This document shows positions 9,460 to 17,959 of a DNA stretch of 17,959 nucleotides, in pieces (the first letter of the stretch is position 1; every line of letters begins with the position of its first letter). Under the pieces are notes generated by a model, which was not told the origin of the DNA, searched no databases, and saw only the letters and a program-made list of their open reading frames with translations. Where the stretch lies: positions 1 through 17,959 of the forward strand of contig JAAMPI010001201.1 in the NCBI GenBank assembly GCA_013054445.1. The letters are read 5' to 3'. The position numbers and the translations under genes are program-made. Origin of the DNA: Cudoniella acicularis. Taxonomy: Eukaryota > Ascomycota > Leotiomycetes > Helotiales > Helotiaceae.

Positions 9460-9986
9460 CCCGAGTGTACTGATACTCTGAGGGAAACGGTGGGAGTTAC
9501 TGTTAACGGTTATGTAGACCTGTGGGCCTCGTGTATAAGAGTATAATAGTTTGTTTGTAGATATACAAAAAGATAAAAAATGATTTGAATGAAACCCAGA
9601 TTGCAGAAGCTAGCTTGATTGCAATTACTCAGTGTTCACAGTGTTGTCGAGGTTTCCCTATGAAAAATGTTTTTCGAGGAAGAGATAAAAGTGATGATTC
9701 GGATGGTAGGATGCGGCGGTAGCTCCGAAGGGGATGAGATATCGGATGATTGATGGAAGAGAAATTATTGCGAGAAAACGGTGGGCGGTGGGCGCTCGAG
9801 AAGAAGAGGTCATTCGGCACATATCACATGTCGCTTAGAAGTCTTGGCATGCCTGACTCGCAAATCCCGACACGAAATTCCACGCGCAAACCTCTTTACG
9901 CGCGACGCGTCTCCCTCAACACTAAAGAAAAGACAGTGGAAATTCACAACCAACAACACCCACGAAAACCCACCTTTTGTCACACG
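9460..9986. other. Intergenic region: pseudogene 3' flank and POL12 promoter
   Basis: The frame before ATG 9987 is open back to about 9750 and in phase, but that extension is Arg/Lys-rich and unlike Pol12 proteins. I treat it as untranslated. The only clear signals are the ACGCG elements described separately. Confidence 0.55.
9882..9910 (+). promoter_or_regulatory. MluI cell-cycle box (MCB) cluster upstream of POL12
   Basis: A perfect palindromic ACGCGT lies at 9905-9910, 77 bp before the chosen start codon. Two more ACGCG cores lie at 9882-9886 and 9898-9902. ACGCGT is the known binding site of MBF (Swi6/Mbp1-type) factors that drive G1/S transcription of replication genes in yeasts. Three cores within 29 bp in front of a DNA polymerase alpha subunit gene fit that role. 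Binding in this organism is an inference. Confidence 0.6.
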
Positions 9987-12157
9987 ATGGCAGACTCGAT
10001 TGATGCGGAGTATCTAGAGAAATTTGCGTCCTCCGCAGGCGCGGATCTAGAAGAAGAGGTACTAGCTGAGCTGCAATCCATCATGCGAATGCACTCAATC
10101 GATGCCAAAGAATTATGGTTCAAATGGGAAGCCTACGTTATGAGAATGGATATGCCAGACATGAAGTTGAATATAGCTACCGCTAGTGCCCTGAAGAAGA
10201 GTATACAGGACGCATTGGAGAGCGAAACTCGGGCCAAAACACATCTTTCGGCCAACAAACGAGCTGGTGCCACACCTCGAAATTCGAAGATTAGCGGAGA
10301 TGTATTTGGGATGTACGTTGGCCCTCATACGTGATTGTTCAACACTGATATTTCTATAGACTGCCCAATACACCCACAACTAGGGGTCGAGCAAATGGCA
10401 CGAATAAACGTCGGATGGAAACACCCTCAATGTCAAGAATAAAGGCAGAGCCAGCAAGCAGTCCACCAGAATTTAAGACGCCCTACAAACCTGGGGAACA
10501 AAATAGCAGAGTGTATGTCAGAGTGAAGATATTTCTGAGCAATCCAAACTGATCAAATACAGAGCGGCCTTCCATGATCGTCCAAATGCTGGTCAAACTA
10601 TTGAGGTTCTGAATGACCATTTATCAGTGCCCGAACCTCCAATTGCCCCCTTTGGAGAATCTCGACTCAAGATTGTTGTCAATTCAGATATCAAGAAGCT
10701 ATCATACAAGCCAATGGCTATGAAATCCTCGGAGGCATCAGAAATTCTGGACGATCGGATAGATGAGTTCATGCTTCTGGTCCAAGTACATCACCAACTC
10801 GAAGATTCTGCGTTTGGTAGTGCTGCAAGCCAGAGTACGAATGAGATAGTGGCAGTGGGTAGGATAGCATGCGATTCTTTGGAGGGTAAACTGAACGCTT
10901 CCTCCCTTTTACTCGAAACATCACGACGAATGGGTGCTGGCTTGAGAGTACCTTTGAAAGTAAAAGGCATTCCAGGATTTCAATTCTTCCCTGGTCAAAT
11001 CGTTGCATTACGAGGAATCAACTCGGCCGGAGAAGACTTCACCGTCAGCGAAGTGCTCGAAATGCCTCTTTTAGGCGCTTCAGCATCACCACCCGCCAAA
11101 CTCGAGGAATACCTCCAAAGACTCCGCGGCGGCCCCGACGCCATGGATTCAGACACGCCACCCCTCCCCTTAAACATCATGATTGCCGCAGGCCCCTACA
11201 CCGCAGACGATAACCTTGATTTCGAGCCCCTGCACGCCCTCTGCGCCAAAGCAGCAGACACCTACGCCGATGCACTTATCCTCAGCGGCCCCTTTCTCGA
11301 CACAGACCACCCCCTCATCGCAACAGGGGATTTCGACCTCCCCGAAGAAGCCCTCACAGACCCAGACACCGTAACCATGAACACAGTCTTTAAATACCTA
11401 ATCTCGCCCGCCTTCCAATCCCTCGTCTCTTCAAACCCACACATCACCATCCTCCTCGTCCCCTCCGTCAAAGACATAATCTCCAAACACGTCTCCTGGC
11501 CCCAAGAACCCTTCCCGCGAAAAGATCTTGGTCTCCCCAAATCCGTAAAAGTAATTGGGAATCCCATGACGCTTTCCCTGAACGAAATCGCCATCGGCAT
11601 TTCCTCTCAAGATATCCTTACCGAGTTGCGCCAAGCAGAGGTAATAGGGGGCAAGATTCAAGATGGCAGCATGCTTGCCCGCTTACCGAAATATTTGATC
11701 GAGCAGCGGAATTTCTTCCCCTTATTCCCGCCTGTTGATAGGGAGAATCTACCAAGGACGGGGACGGCGAATGGTGTGGCGGCGGGGGCGGTGATTGATA
11801 CGAGTTTTTTAAAGTTGGGGGAGATGGTCAATGTTAGGCCGGATGTATTGGTTGTTCCTAGTGCTTTGCCGCCTTTCGCGAAGGTTTGTTCACTTATTTT
11901 CCTTATACCTCTTCTTTCTTTGTGTTTCTATTTCTAGTGAAGTGTGAAGAGAGAAACCGGTGCTAATTTTGAGTAAATAGGTCGTTGAAAGTGTTTTGGT
12001 TATAAATCCTGGGTATTTGTCTAAGCGGAAGGCAGCGGGGACATATTCGAAGTTAACTGTGTTCCCAATGTCATTGACGGACGAAGAGAAGAACTCCACG
12101 CAGATGATTGGGCATAGACTTTTTGAAAGGGCGCGAGTTGATGTGTTGCGGATATAA
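9987..12157 (+). CDS. POL12: DNA polymerase alpha subunit B (Pol12), 4 exons
   Basis: Exons are 9987-10312, 10360-10512, 10563-11883 and 11981-12157. Introns are 47, 50 and 97 nt (donors GTACGT, GTATGT, GTTTGT; the last has a GCTAAT branch site). The spliced product is 658 aa, close to the family size. It starts MADSIDAEYLEKF with the helical Pol-alpha-B N-terminal domain (about 1-75). A Lys/Ser/Pro-rich linker follows. Next is an OB-fold (about 255-328, IVAVGRIACDSLEGKLN to FFPGQIVALRGIN). The calcineurin-like but catalytically dead phosphoesterase domain begins near 362 (LNIMIAAGPYT, LILSGPFLDTDHPLI, ILLVPSVKD). It ends with VINPGYLSKRKAAGTYSKL. The protein is the regulatory subunit of the polymerase alpha-primase complex in the nucleus, where it links Pol1 and primase at initiation. 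If the last intron is kept, the frame stops at 11937 and the C-terminus is lost. Confidence 0.93.
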
Positions 12158-12313
12158 AAATGATGAATTATATTGCATTGCTTTATGTCATGTTGGATTC
12201 CATCAGGCGTTTAAGGGGGGGAACAGAGAAGGGGAAAGGGAACAGGTGATGTTTGTATGCTCATCACGAGGATAGGATTAATTATACATCTACAACATAC
12301 AAATGAGTATAAA
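12158..12313. other. Convergent 3' intergenic spacer (POL12 / MFAP1)
   Basis: The two genes end tail to tail with 156 bp between their stop codons, so their 3' UTRs probably overlap. The spacer is A/T-rich next to both stops and has a purine-rich GGGGGGAACAGAGAAGGGG stretch in the middle. No gene was seen. Confidence 0.6.
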
Positions 12314-13810
12314 CTACCTAGAGTCTATCCTCCGTCGCTTATCACTCTCATACCGATCCCTATCCCTCGACGTACTCCTCTTCCTGCGATTCCTATCGTC
12401 GTGATATCGGTGTCCACTCCGATTCCCCTCCTCGCGATGATGAAACCTCTCTCGACTTCTAGTTCTACTTCTTTCTCGTCTTGGAGGCGGCGGTGACCTT
12501 GACCGTGACCTTGGCCGTGAGCGTCTCTCATCCATGTCATTGCTAGGTCGGTACGAATCTATGGGTTCTTCTCTTCGCTGATTACCCCCGCCTCCCTCTC
12601 TCATGGCTCTTGGCCCTTCGGGCGCACCGACGACTTTTTTCCTCTCGCCGACTGGGACGCTGTTTGAGCCGCTGGCTCCAGGTCCTCCTTCCCTTTGATT
12701 ATCAGGTAGGAATCGTTCATCTACTCCGAATTGACCTCCTCGCTTTGGACCCCTATCATCGAATTGTCCCCACCTTCCTGTATCTTCACTCTTTAAATCT
12801 CTATATTTCGTAGCTCCCTTTTTGCCCAGTTTCGTCATATCCCGCATTTGTAATGCTTGGGGTAATAAATCCCGATTTTGAACATCGTCTGCAAATCGAC
12901 TTCCCATTATGTCTCTGCGATCTAGTCCTTCGGCCTTGAGATCGTCTTGGAAGAATGCTCCTTTGTGGTAGTATTTTTGCATGTAGGTCATTTTGCCTTT
13001 ACTCTCCTTTTCTTCCTTCTGTGCAGCGAGATGGGCGTCATCTTCGGCTTTTCGCTCTTCTTCAGTCAAGTTCTTACGGCGTTCGACCTCTTCGAGCTCC
13101 TTTTCTCGCTGCTCAATAGCCTCTCGTTCGCGTTTTATGCGTTTCAGTTCTCGCAGTTTCCAGGCAGCATATTCGGCTTCAGGATCAATATCATCCGTAT
13201 CATCAACGTCGTCGCCTTCATCCTCGTCATCATCCCAATTTTTCTTCCCCGCTTCCTTCGCAGCAAGGTCTTTTCGTATTTGCTCTTCCACTATCTCGTC
13301 CGCTAGCGCTTTCCGCCGCGCTTCTTCTGCGGCTGCTAATTCCTCCTCACTTTTCTCTTTCGCTGCTGCCGCCCCTGGATTTTGACCCCGCTTGTCCTTC
13401 TTAATAAAAGTCGGTCGCATCATCACCCGTCTTGGCGCCTCTTCCTCCTCGCTACTCTCCTCTTCACTCTCACTGCCCTCTTCTTCATTCTCACTCTCTT
13501 CCTCCTCAGGTTCAGATTCTGTAACGAAACCCTCTTCCTCTTTTGCCTTCAATGCCTTCTCCTCTTCTATCCGTTGCGCCTCCTTCGCTATCGCCTGTTT
13601 CCGCCGTTCATTGAGATCGACTTTATTTAAATTACTCGTGATACCAGCAGCGGTTGTAGCTTTAGGTGGCGCGGGGATAGCTTTCGCTGCGGGGGCTTCC
13701 TCTTCATCGGAATCGAGTTCTGATTCTGAGGAGGGGCCTTCTGCAAGGGATTTTCCAGGGCGGTAGCGTGGCGCTTTGATGGGGTTCGCGGTCATGCGTT
13801 TTGGAGGCAT
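12314..13810 (-). CDS. MFAP1 family spliceosomal protein
   Basis: A single-exon gene encoding 498 aa from the ATG at 13810. An in-frame ATG at 13912 would add 34 residues, but MPPKRMTANPIKAPRYRPGK reads as the natural N-terminus. Order: basic start; acidic Ser/Glu-rich segments (SSESELDSDEEE; EPEEEESENEEEGSESEEE) ending in RRVMMRPTFIKKDKR (about 127-141); a long charged coiled coil (about 148-275); the MFAP1 core with KMTYMQKYYHKGAFF (about 273-287), RDLLPQALQM and KGATKYRDLKSEDT (about 313-344); and an Arg/Ser-rich tail (RSRPRSRSRSPPPPRRERS). MFAP1 proteins are components of the tri-snRNP/B-stage spliceosome and partner with Prp38. The RS-like C-terminus is consistent with that role. The frames read on the plus strand here are shadows. 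Confidence 0.9.
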   Translation of the reverse strand: MPPKRMTANPIKAPRYRPGKSLAEGPSSESELDSDEEEAPAAKAIPAPPKATTAAGITSNLNKVDLNERRKQAIAKEAQRIEEEKALKAKEEEGFVTESEPEEEESENEEEGSESEEESSEEEEAPRRVMMRPTFIKKDKRGQNPGAAAAKEKSEEELAAAEEARRKALADEIVEEQIRKDLAAKEAGKKNWDDDEDEGDDVDDTDDIDPEAEYAAWKLRELKRIKREREAIEQREKELEEVERRKNLTEEERKAEDDAHLAAQKEEKESKGKMTYMQKYYHKGAFFQDDLKAEGLDRRDIMGSRFADDVQNRDLLPQALQMRDMTKLGKKGATKYRDLKSEDTGRWGQFDDRGPKRGGQFGVDERFLPDNQREGGPGASGSNSVPVGERKKVVGAPEGPRAMREGGGGNQRREEPIDSYRPSNDMDERRSRPRSRSRSPPPPRRERSRTRSRERFHHREEGNRSGHRYHDDRNRRKRSTSRDRDRYESDKRRRIDSR

Positions 13811-14527
13811 TTTGAAGGTTGGGGTGGGGAGGAATTGGGGGAGATGCGAGGTGAGATGAAGGGCGATTAAGAGGCGTGAGAGGTCTAGTTTTTTGGTAAG
13901 GCTGAGGGGCACTAGTGAACTCTGGACTTAGCGTCAAAGCTTAAAGTTGGTATTTACAGGGATTAGCATCGCCGTTGATTCGCCAGTTTCGGTTAAAGCC
14001 AAAAAGTTATAACTATTTATTTTCTTTGAAATCTGAGATGAAAAAGAAGTAAAAATTTTCTGGTCCAAATTGTGAAGCGTTATCTCGATTAAGGTGGGTG
14101 TTAGCTTTGTCAACTTCGCAAAGCCAGTCGATTTGACTTTTTAGGAAATGTCCTCTTGAGGGTTCTTGAAGTTCACCTAGTCATAGCCGTGCCTCTGCAT
14201 GTGAGCACTTTTGTAACAAGAATGTTGCTTTTAAAGAAACACATGATGCTTATCATTACACTTGTAACCTTTTACCCCCAAAAAAATTTGTCGGCCAAGA
14301 GAAATTAATTTATCCCCAGGTTTGCTAGCTTCGATGCAAATGTCCAGGACGACTCACCGATTTGCAAGCCTATTTTTCTCTATGGAGCGTCAAAAGACGA
14401 CAATAACTGAAGAATTTCTATGTGGCTGCAAAACCTTGCCCTGGTATCATTTATATCCCTCGTCTTTTGAATATCCCCGACTCCAGACTCCGACAAAAAT
14501 GCAACAGAACGAGCAATATCCCAATAC
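13811..14527. other. Intergenic region between ALB1 3' end and MFAP1 5' end
   Basis: About 700 bp, A/T-rich, without a supported gene on either strand. It should hold the MFAP1 promoter and the ALB1 3' UTR, as both genes are transcribed leftward. A sequence reading TTTGTCAACTTCGCAAAG at 14106-14123 resembles the inverted form of the array motif with a one-base gap. The match is weak. Confidence 0.5.
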
Positions 14528-15121
14528 TCATAGGATCTCATCCTCATCCTCTGCCGGCGCAGACAAAGGCACGTATTGAGCAATAACCTCCGCGGGTATA
14601 ACCTCGGCATTCTTGACTTCAGCATCTTCCTCCATAGCTTCGTCCTCCTCATCAACCCAATTCTCCTTCTCAAGCCTCTCAGCGTCCTCCTTAGCTTTCT
14701 TCGCAAGCATCTTCTTGTTCAACTCCTCCCAAGCTTTACTTCTCTCCTGAACAGTTCTAGCTCTCCCTTTGCTCTTCTCCACTTTCTTCTCCTTCTTATC
14801 CATCACTGTCTCTGCTCGGTCTAAGCCCTTCTCTTGTCTCTTGCGCGCCTTTGCGCTCAGCACTGATTTGCGACCATTTTTGGACTTCTTGGATACGCCT
14901 GCGCCTTGGTGAACAGCGAGGACTGAAGGGCGGATGCTTTTAGAATCGACGGGAGGTTTGGCTTCCTTCAAGGACTTGTCTGTGTTGATGCTCGGGGAGG
15001 ATGCACGTTTCGCAGCGCGGGAATGTATTGAAGTCGCTGGTTTTCATTATTAGAAATTATGAAATAATAAATTTGACCTTTACTTACAGCTTTTCTTTTT
15101 GTTGGGCGCTGTTTTGGCCAT
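14528..15121 (-). CDS. ALB1: Alb1-type ribosome biogenesis factor, 2 exons
   Basis: Exon 1 is 15121-15088 and encodes MAKTAPNKKKS plus one base. The intron is 15087-15037 (GTAAGT donor, CAG acceptor, 51 nt). Exon 2 is 15036-14528. The product is 180 aa, similar in size to yeast Alb1. The N-terminus is very basic (NKKKSSTSIHSRAAKRASS should be read as KKKS-S-TSIHSRAAKRASS across the splice). The middle carries the family-like SIRPSVLAVHQGAGVSKK and a Lys/Arg-rich NGRKSVLSAKARKRQEKG segment. A coiled region (RSKAWEELNKKMLAKKAKE) and an acidic C-terminus (DEEDEAMEEDAE ... EDEDEIL) follow. Alb1 accompanies Arx1 on pre-60S particles from nucleus to cytoplasm, and the basic N-terminus fits rRNA contact and nuclear import. 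Without splicing, only the 147-residue part from 14971 is open with an ATG. Confidence 0.88.
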
Positions 15122-15360
15122 TGTGACTTGAGATGATGTCGAGTCCAAAAATAATAGTGGGAATAAATTTTGGGCGCTCACAAAAAAGGCAACACGGCAA
15201 ATCTTCGGGCCTTTGCCTGCGCCAACCTCAACCTCATTCCTAACAAAGCATCAGGACACTCTCTCTTGCGCAATTCAACACTCAGCACCAATTACCAACA
15301 CCAACTTCGGAATCGAATCTTGCTAGAGCACAAATCAGAACCGCGCCCATATGGGTTACC
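15122..15360. promoter_or_regulatory. Divergent promoter between ALB1 and the USP gene
   Basis: The start codons of the two divergent genes are only 239 bp apart, so both promoters must share this segment. The side near the USP gene is C/A-rich (CAACACCAACTT-like), as in many fungal 5' leaders. No TATA box or known factor site stands out. Confidence 0.6.
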
Positions 15361-15404
15361 ATGACACCTCTCGAGGACGGCATGCAGGATCTTTTCGACG
15401 GTGA
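15351..15404 (+). promoter_or_regulatory. Overlapping upstream ORF at the USP start
   Basis: An ATG lies ten bases before the main ATG in another frame. It opens an 18-codon frame (MGYHDTSRGRHAGSFRR, stop included) that ends inside the USP coding region. If ribosomes use it, initiation on the main frame would be reduced. Its context (CCATATGG) has no purine at -3 of the best kind (C at -3), while the main ATG has TACC before it, so leaky scanning past it is plausible. Confidence 0.45.
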
Positions 15405-17484
15405 TCCGGATATCGACTTCGAATACCATCAAGACTATCGAGAAGGACTCTCTCCTCCATACGCGCGCATAGGTTTCATATTCCCTCTAATACTTTGCCT
15501 GTTGGCATTCATCTACCACGTCCTACGAGTACTCGATTACGACCTTCTACCACTTCCAGAGCTCCTCTGGAACTGTTTTGTTTACCTCACACCTTCAGGC
15601 CTCCTCGATGTTGTCGAGAACTATACAAGTCCGCTGCGTATCACGGATCCAGCCTTGAAACACATCCCCCGAACCCATGCAGCAAAGAGTGAAGCCATGA
15701 GGCGCATACTGGGCTTGGACAAGCCAGGAGGAATTATGGAGTCTGTGGCGCAAGGAACAAAGAGGCGATTCTCGACTTTGTCCCTGTCTCGTATCAATAT
15801 AACGGCACCAGGCGATGGAAAACCTCCGGGTCTGGGAAATTGGGATAATTCTTGTTATCAGAACAGCATCCTACAAGGGCTGGCGTCACTAGATTCACTG
15901 TCAGGATATCTCGCAAACCCGACGTTTGAGACGCTACCTGTTGAAGTTAGAGAGAGGCCGCAGATGAAGATGGCCGAGTCTTTAAGAACCCTGATTGAGA
16001 ATTTGAAGGACCCGGAAAATAATGGAACAAAGTTGTGGACACCCGCGCCGTTAAAAAACATGAGCAGTTGGCAGCAGCAGGACGCCCAGGAGTACTTGTC
16101 AAAGGTTCTAGATGAGATCAATGAAGAAGTTAAGAAGGCGGCAAAATTAATGCGGAAAAATCGGGGTTTTGAATCCGACGAGTCCAGTTCGTCCAGTTCA
16201 AGCGGGTCAGAAAGTTCATTGCAGGTTTACCGAAATCCACTTGAAGGATTAATCGCCCAGCGTGTAGGGTGTACAGTATGTGGTTATTCGGATGGATTGT
16301 CAATGGTGCCTTTCACTTGTTTGACATTGCCTCTGGGTAGGGCATGGGGATACGATGTTGCTGACTGCCTTGACGATTATACGAAACTTGAACAGGTTGA
16401 TGGTGTCCGTTGTGGAAAGTGTACGCTATTGAAGTTCCAAAAACAACTTTCTACCATCATGGAACGCAACAAGTCTTTGGAGCCAACCAACCGCATTCTT
16501 CAACAAAGCAGGGAAAGGCTGGCTGCTGCCACCGAAGCTCTAGAAAACGACGACTACGAAGACAAAACGCTTCTTCAGAAATGCAAAATTCCTACCAAAA
16601 GCCATGTTACCACAATCAAAACTCGGCAGCCAGTGATCGCGAGGCCACCACAATCACTCGTTTTACACTTCAATAGAAGCATTTATGACGAATTTACCGG
16701 GATAAGAAGAAAGAATGAGTCGGCAGTCCGTTTCCCGAAATTCTTCGATCTTGGACCTTGGTGCCTGGGCAGTTCCGGGAAAATGGAGGATAAAGATATG
16801 GAGGAATGGCTTCTCAATCCAGATATTCCTATGGTTGCTGGCAGTGAACGGCCATCAAGACTACGAGGGCCATTGTACGAGCTGAAAGCCGTCGTAACAC
16901 ATCGTGGTGCTCATGAAAACGGACATTACGTATGCTACAGAAAACATCTTCAGGATGATGATTTCAAAGACGCAGAAAAGCGAGACCAATGGTGGAGATT
17001 GAGTGATGAGCAAGTTACGAAAGCTAGTGAGCAGAGTGTTTTGGACCAAGGAGGAGTTTTTATGTTATTCTACGAATGCGTTGAGCCCGCGGTCGTTCTC
17101 TCAACTAGCGCTTCTCTTATCGAGACACCAGTTCCTGAGAGATCAGCAGCCATATCCTACGGCGGGGCAATGCCTGATCCAGATCCCGCAATAGAACCTC
17201 TTCTCGGAGGAACACCTCTCGCGGCCAGCATTCCTCTGCCCGATATTGACGACTCCGATCTTTCAACGTACTCGGACGATGAGAGTACAATTCGCGAAGA
17301 GAGTACTGCGCCTGGAACCAGCGTGTCTGAATACGACGATGATGATGCCAATGATGAGCACGACGAAGAAGGGGAGTATTCCCCTACGAAAGCGATTGTT
17401 GTCCCCTCATATATTCCTCAAACGGGAAGGAAGAAGAGTGAGGGTACACTGGAAGGTTCCACGGGGAGTCTATTAATGGTTTAG
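15361..17484 (+). CDS. Membrane-anchored ubiquitin-specific protease (Ubp1/USP30-like, peptidase C19)
   Basis: A single-exon gene for 707 aa that removes ubiquitin from proteins. One hydrophobic segment (about 36-58, ARIGFIFPLILCLLAFIYHVL) lies near the N-terminus and should anchor it in a membrane. Catalytic USP fold: Cys box GLGNWDNSCYQNSILQ with C165; the QQQDAQEYL motif at about 238-246; two zinc-type CxxC pairs (C304/C307 and C351/C354); PQSLVLHFNRS at 430-440; His box GAHENGHYVCYR with H522; and the final WWRLSDEQV with D549, then GGVFMLFYE. A Ser-rich insert (SDESSSSSSSGSESS) sits at 272-286. The tail after about 575 is acidic and probably disordered (EYDDDDANDEHDEEGEY). The layout, N-terminal membrane anchor then USP, matches yeast Ubp1 and human USP30. 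ER or mitochondrial outer membrane is possible, and sequence alone does not decide. All catalytic residues look intact. Confidence 0.92.
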   Translation: MTPLEDGMQDLFDGDPDIDFEYHQDYREGLSPPYARIGFIFPLILCLLAFIYHVLRVLDYDLLPLPELLWNCFVYLTPSGLLDVVENYTSPLRITDPALKHIPRTHAAKSEAMRRILGLDKPGGIMESVAQGTKRRFSTLSLSRINITAPGDGKPPGLGNWDNSCYQNSILQGLASLDSLSGYLANPTFETLPVEVRERPQMKMAESLRTLIENLKDPENNGTKLWTPAPLKNMSSWQQQDAQEYLSKVLDEINEEVKKAAKLMRKNRGFESDESSSSSSSGSESSLQVYRNPLEGLIAQRVGCTVCGYSDGLSMVPFTCLTLPLGRAWGYDVADCLDDYTKLEQVDGVRCGKCTLLKFQKQLSTIMERNKSLEPTNRILQQSRERLAAATEALENDDYEDKTLLQKCKIPTKSHVTTIKTRQPVIARPPQSLVLHFNRSIYDEFTGIRRKNESAVRFPKFFDLGPWCLGSSGKMEDKDMEEWLLNPDIPMVAGSERPSRLRGPLYELKAVVTHRGAHENGHYVCYRKHLQDDDFKDAEKRDQWWRLSDEQVTKASEQSVLDQGGVFMLFYECVEPAVVLSTSASLIETPVPERSAAISYGGAMPDPDPAIEPLLGGTPLAASIPLPDIDDSDLSTYSDDESTIREESTAPGTSVSEYDDDDANDEHDEEGEYSPTKAIVVPSYIPQTGRKKSEGTLEGSTGSLLMV

Positions 17485-17959
17485 AAATATATCAATGGGT
17501 GGTAACGGGCATACTTGTTTGACGGAGGATATTATTGCTATATGGTTTTGGAATTCTGCATAGCGTGGCGTTTGGGACTGGCATGTAAAGTATGGGAGGG
17601 CCTGTTTTTAGGCAGGCAGGCTTGGTGAATGCAAGGCGTTCTTCATCTTATTACCTCGGTCTCTGTACTCATGTATTCTCTCGCTAACGTGACAGTGAGG
17701 CTCATTCTCGGCAAATCTTTATATATCTTCCCGCAAAAAATAAAAACAAACTTCAAAAAATAAAAATCGCACCGAGAAGCAAAAGTTCAGCCCGGTATCG
17801 AATGCCTACATTTTTGTCGAATTTTGTTGAATTGAAGTAAGGAAGTAAACATGCAATCGGCAAGTAAGTAGTTGATCCTTCTCGGTGCCAGCACGATTCG
17901 ATAAGACCACCTCGCCAAGTGGCCCGTCCTCGTACTGCGCGAAATAAATTTTGCTTATT
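17485..17959. other. 3' flank of the USP gene to window end
   Basis: No gene was seen. The stretch includes a direct repeat CAAAAAATAAAAA at 17734-17746 and 17754-17766, and an 11-bp inverted pair GCACCGAGAAG / CTTCTCGGTGC at 17769-17779 and 17878-17888. It probably holds the USP 3' UTR and the start of the next intergenic region. Confidence 0.45.

Noticed and set aside
9750..9986. In-frame N-terminal extension of Pol12
   Set aside because: The sequence is basic and unlike the family; MADSIDAEYLEKF at 9987 is the expected N-terminus and sits after the MCB sites.
12947..13766. Several long plus-strand open frames rich in Phe/Ser
   Set aside because: They are antisense shadows of the low-complexity charged coding region of the MFAP1 gene and show no independent protein signal.
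13811..13912. 34-residue N-terminal extension of the MFAP1 protein
   Set aside because: Hydrophobic and low in charge, unlike the rest; the second ATG gives the natural basic start.
14106..14123. Possible solo copy of the array motif between ALB1 and MFAP1
   Set aside because: It needs a gap and several mismatches; not better than chance by eye.
17769..17888. Perfect 11-bp inverted repeat (GCACCGAGAAG / CTTCTCGGTGC) 98 bp apart
   Set aside because: A pair of this length and spacing is expected about once in a window this size by chance, the arms do not extend, and no target duplication was seen.

Overview
The window looks like a euchromatic piece of a filamentous ascomycete genome. The genes are intron-poor, and the introns are 47-97 nt long with GT..AG ends and CTNA-type branch sites. 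The recognisable proteins are fungal, and one broken gene has a 2EXR-type 'FPPEIRNEIY' motif. That motif and the overall style suggest Leotiomycetes, but this is an inference and I cannot name a species. No rRNA, tRNA, CRISPR array or intact transposon was seen.

Layout: (1) 446-4634 (+), a four-exon gene for a 1331-residue protein with an N-terminal ADF/cofilin-type domain and a very long disordered tail. (2) 4635-8011, about 3.4 kb without a convincing gene. Inside it, 5974-7298 carries at least twelve copies of a 20-bp imperfect palindrome (consensus TTTTGCGAARTGCAACAAAA), mostly 83-97 bp apart. The left two copies are inverted, and the right half is built from ~178-bp dimers. (3) 7833-9459 (+), a leader with repeated ACGACAACTT units followed by a decayed 2EXR-like gene with two in-frame stops and one frameshift. 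(4) 9987-12157 (+), DNA polymerase alpha B subunit (Pol12), four exons, with MluI-box (MCB) sites just upstream. (5) 12314-13810 (-), an MFAP1-type spliceosomal protein, convergent with POL12. (6) 14528-15121 (-), the pre-60S factor Alb1, two exons. (7) 15361-17484 (+), a membrane-anchored ubiquitin-specific protease of the Ubp1 type, divergent from ALB1 across 239 bp. (8) 17485-17959, non-coding.

The intact genes are housekeeping functions: actin-related, DNA replication, splicing, ribosome biogenesis and ubiquitin removal. They are not an obvious pathway cluster. The unusual part is the accessory-looking stretch 5.9-9.5 kb, where the palindrome array and the dead 2EXR gene sit side by side. 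The array is the best candidate for something undescribed. A decayed satellite or a transposon remnant remains the simplest explanation for it.
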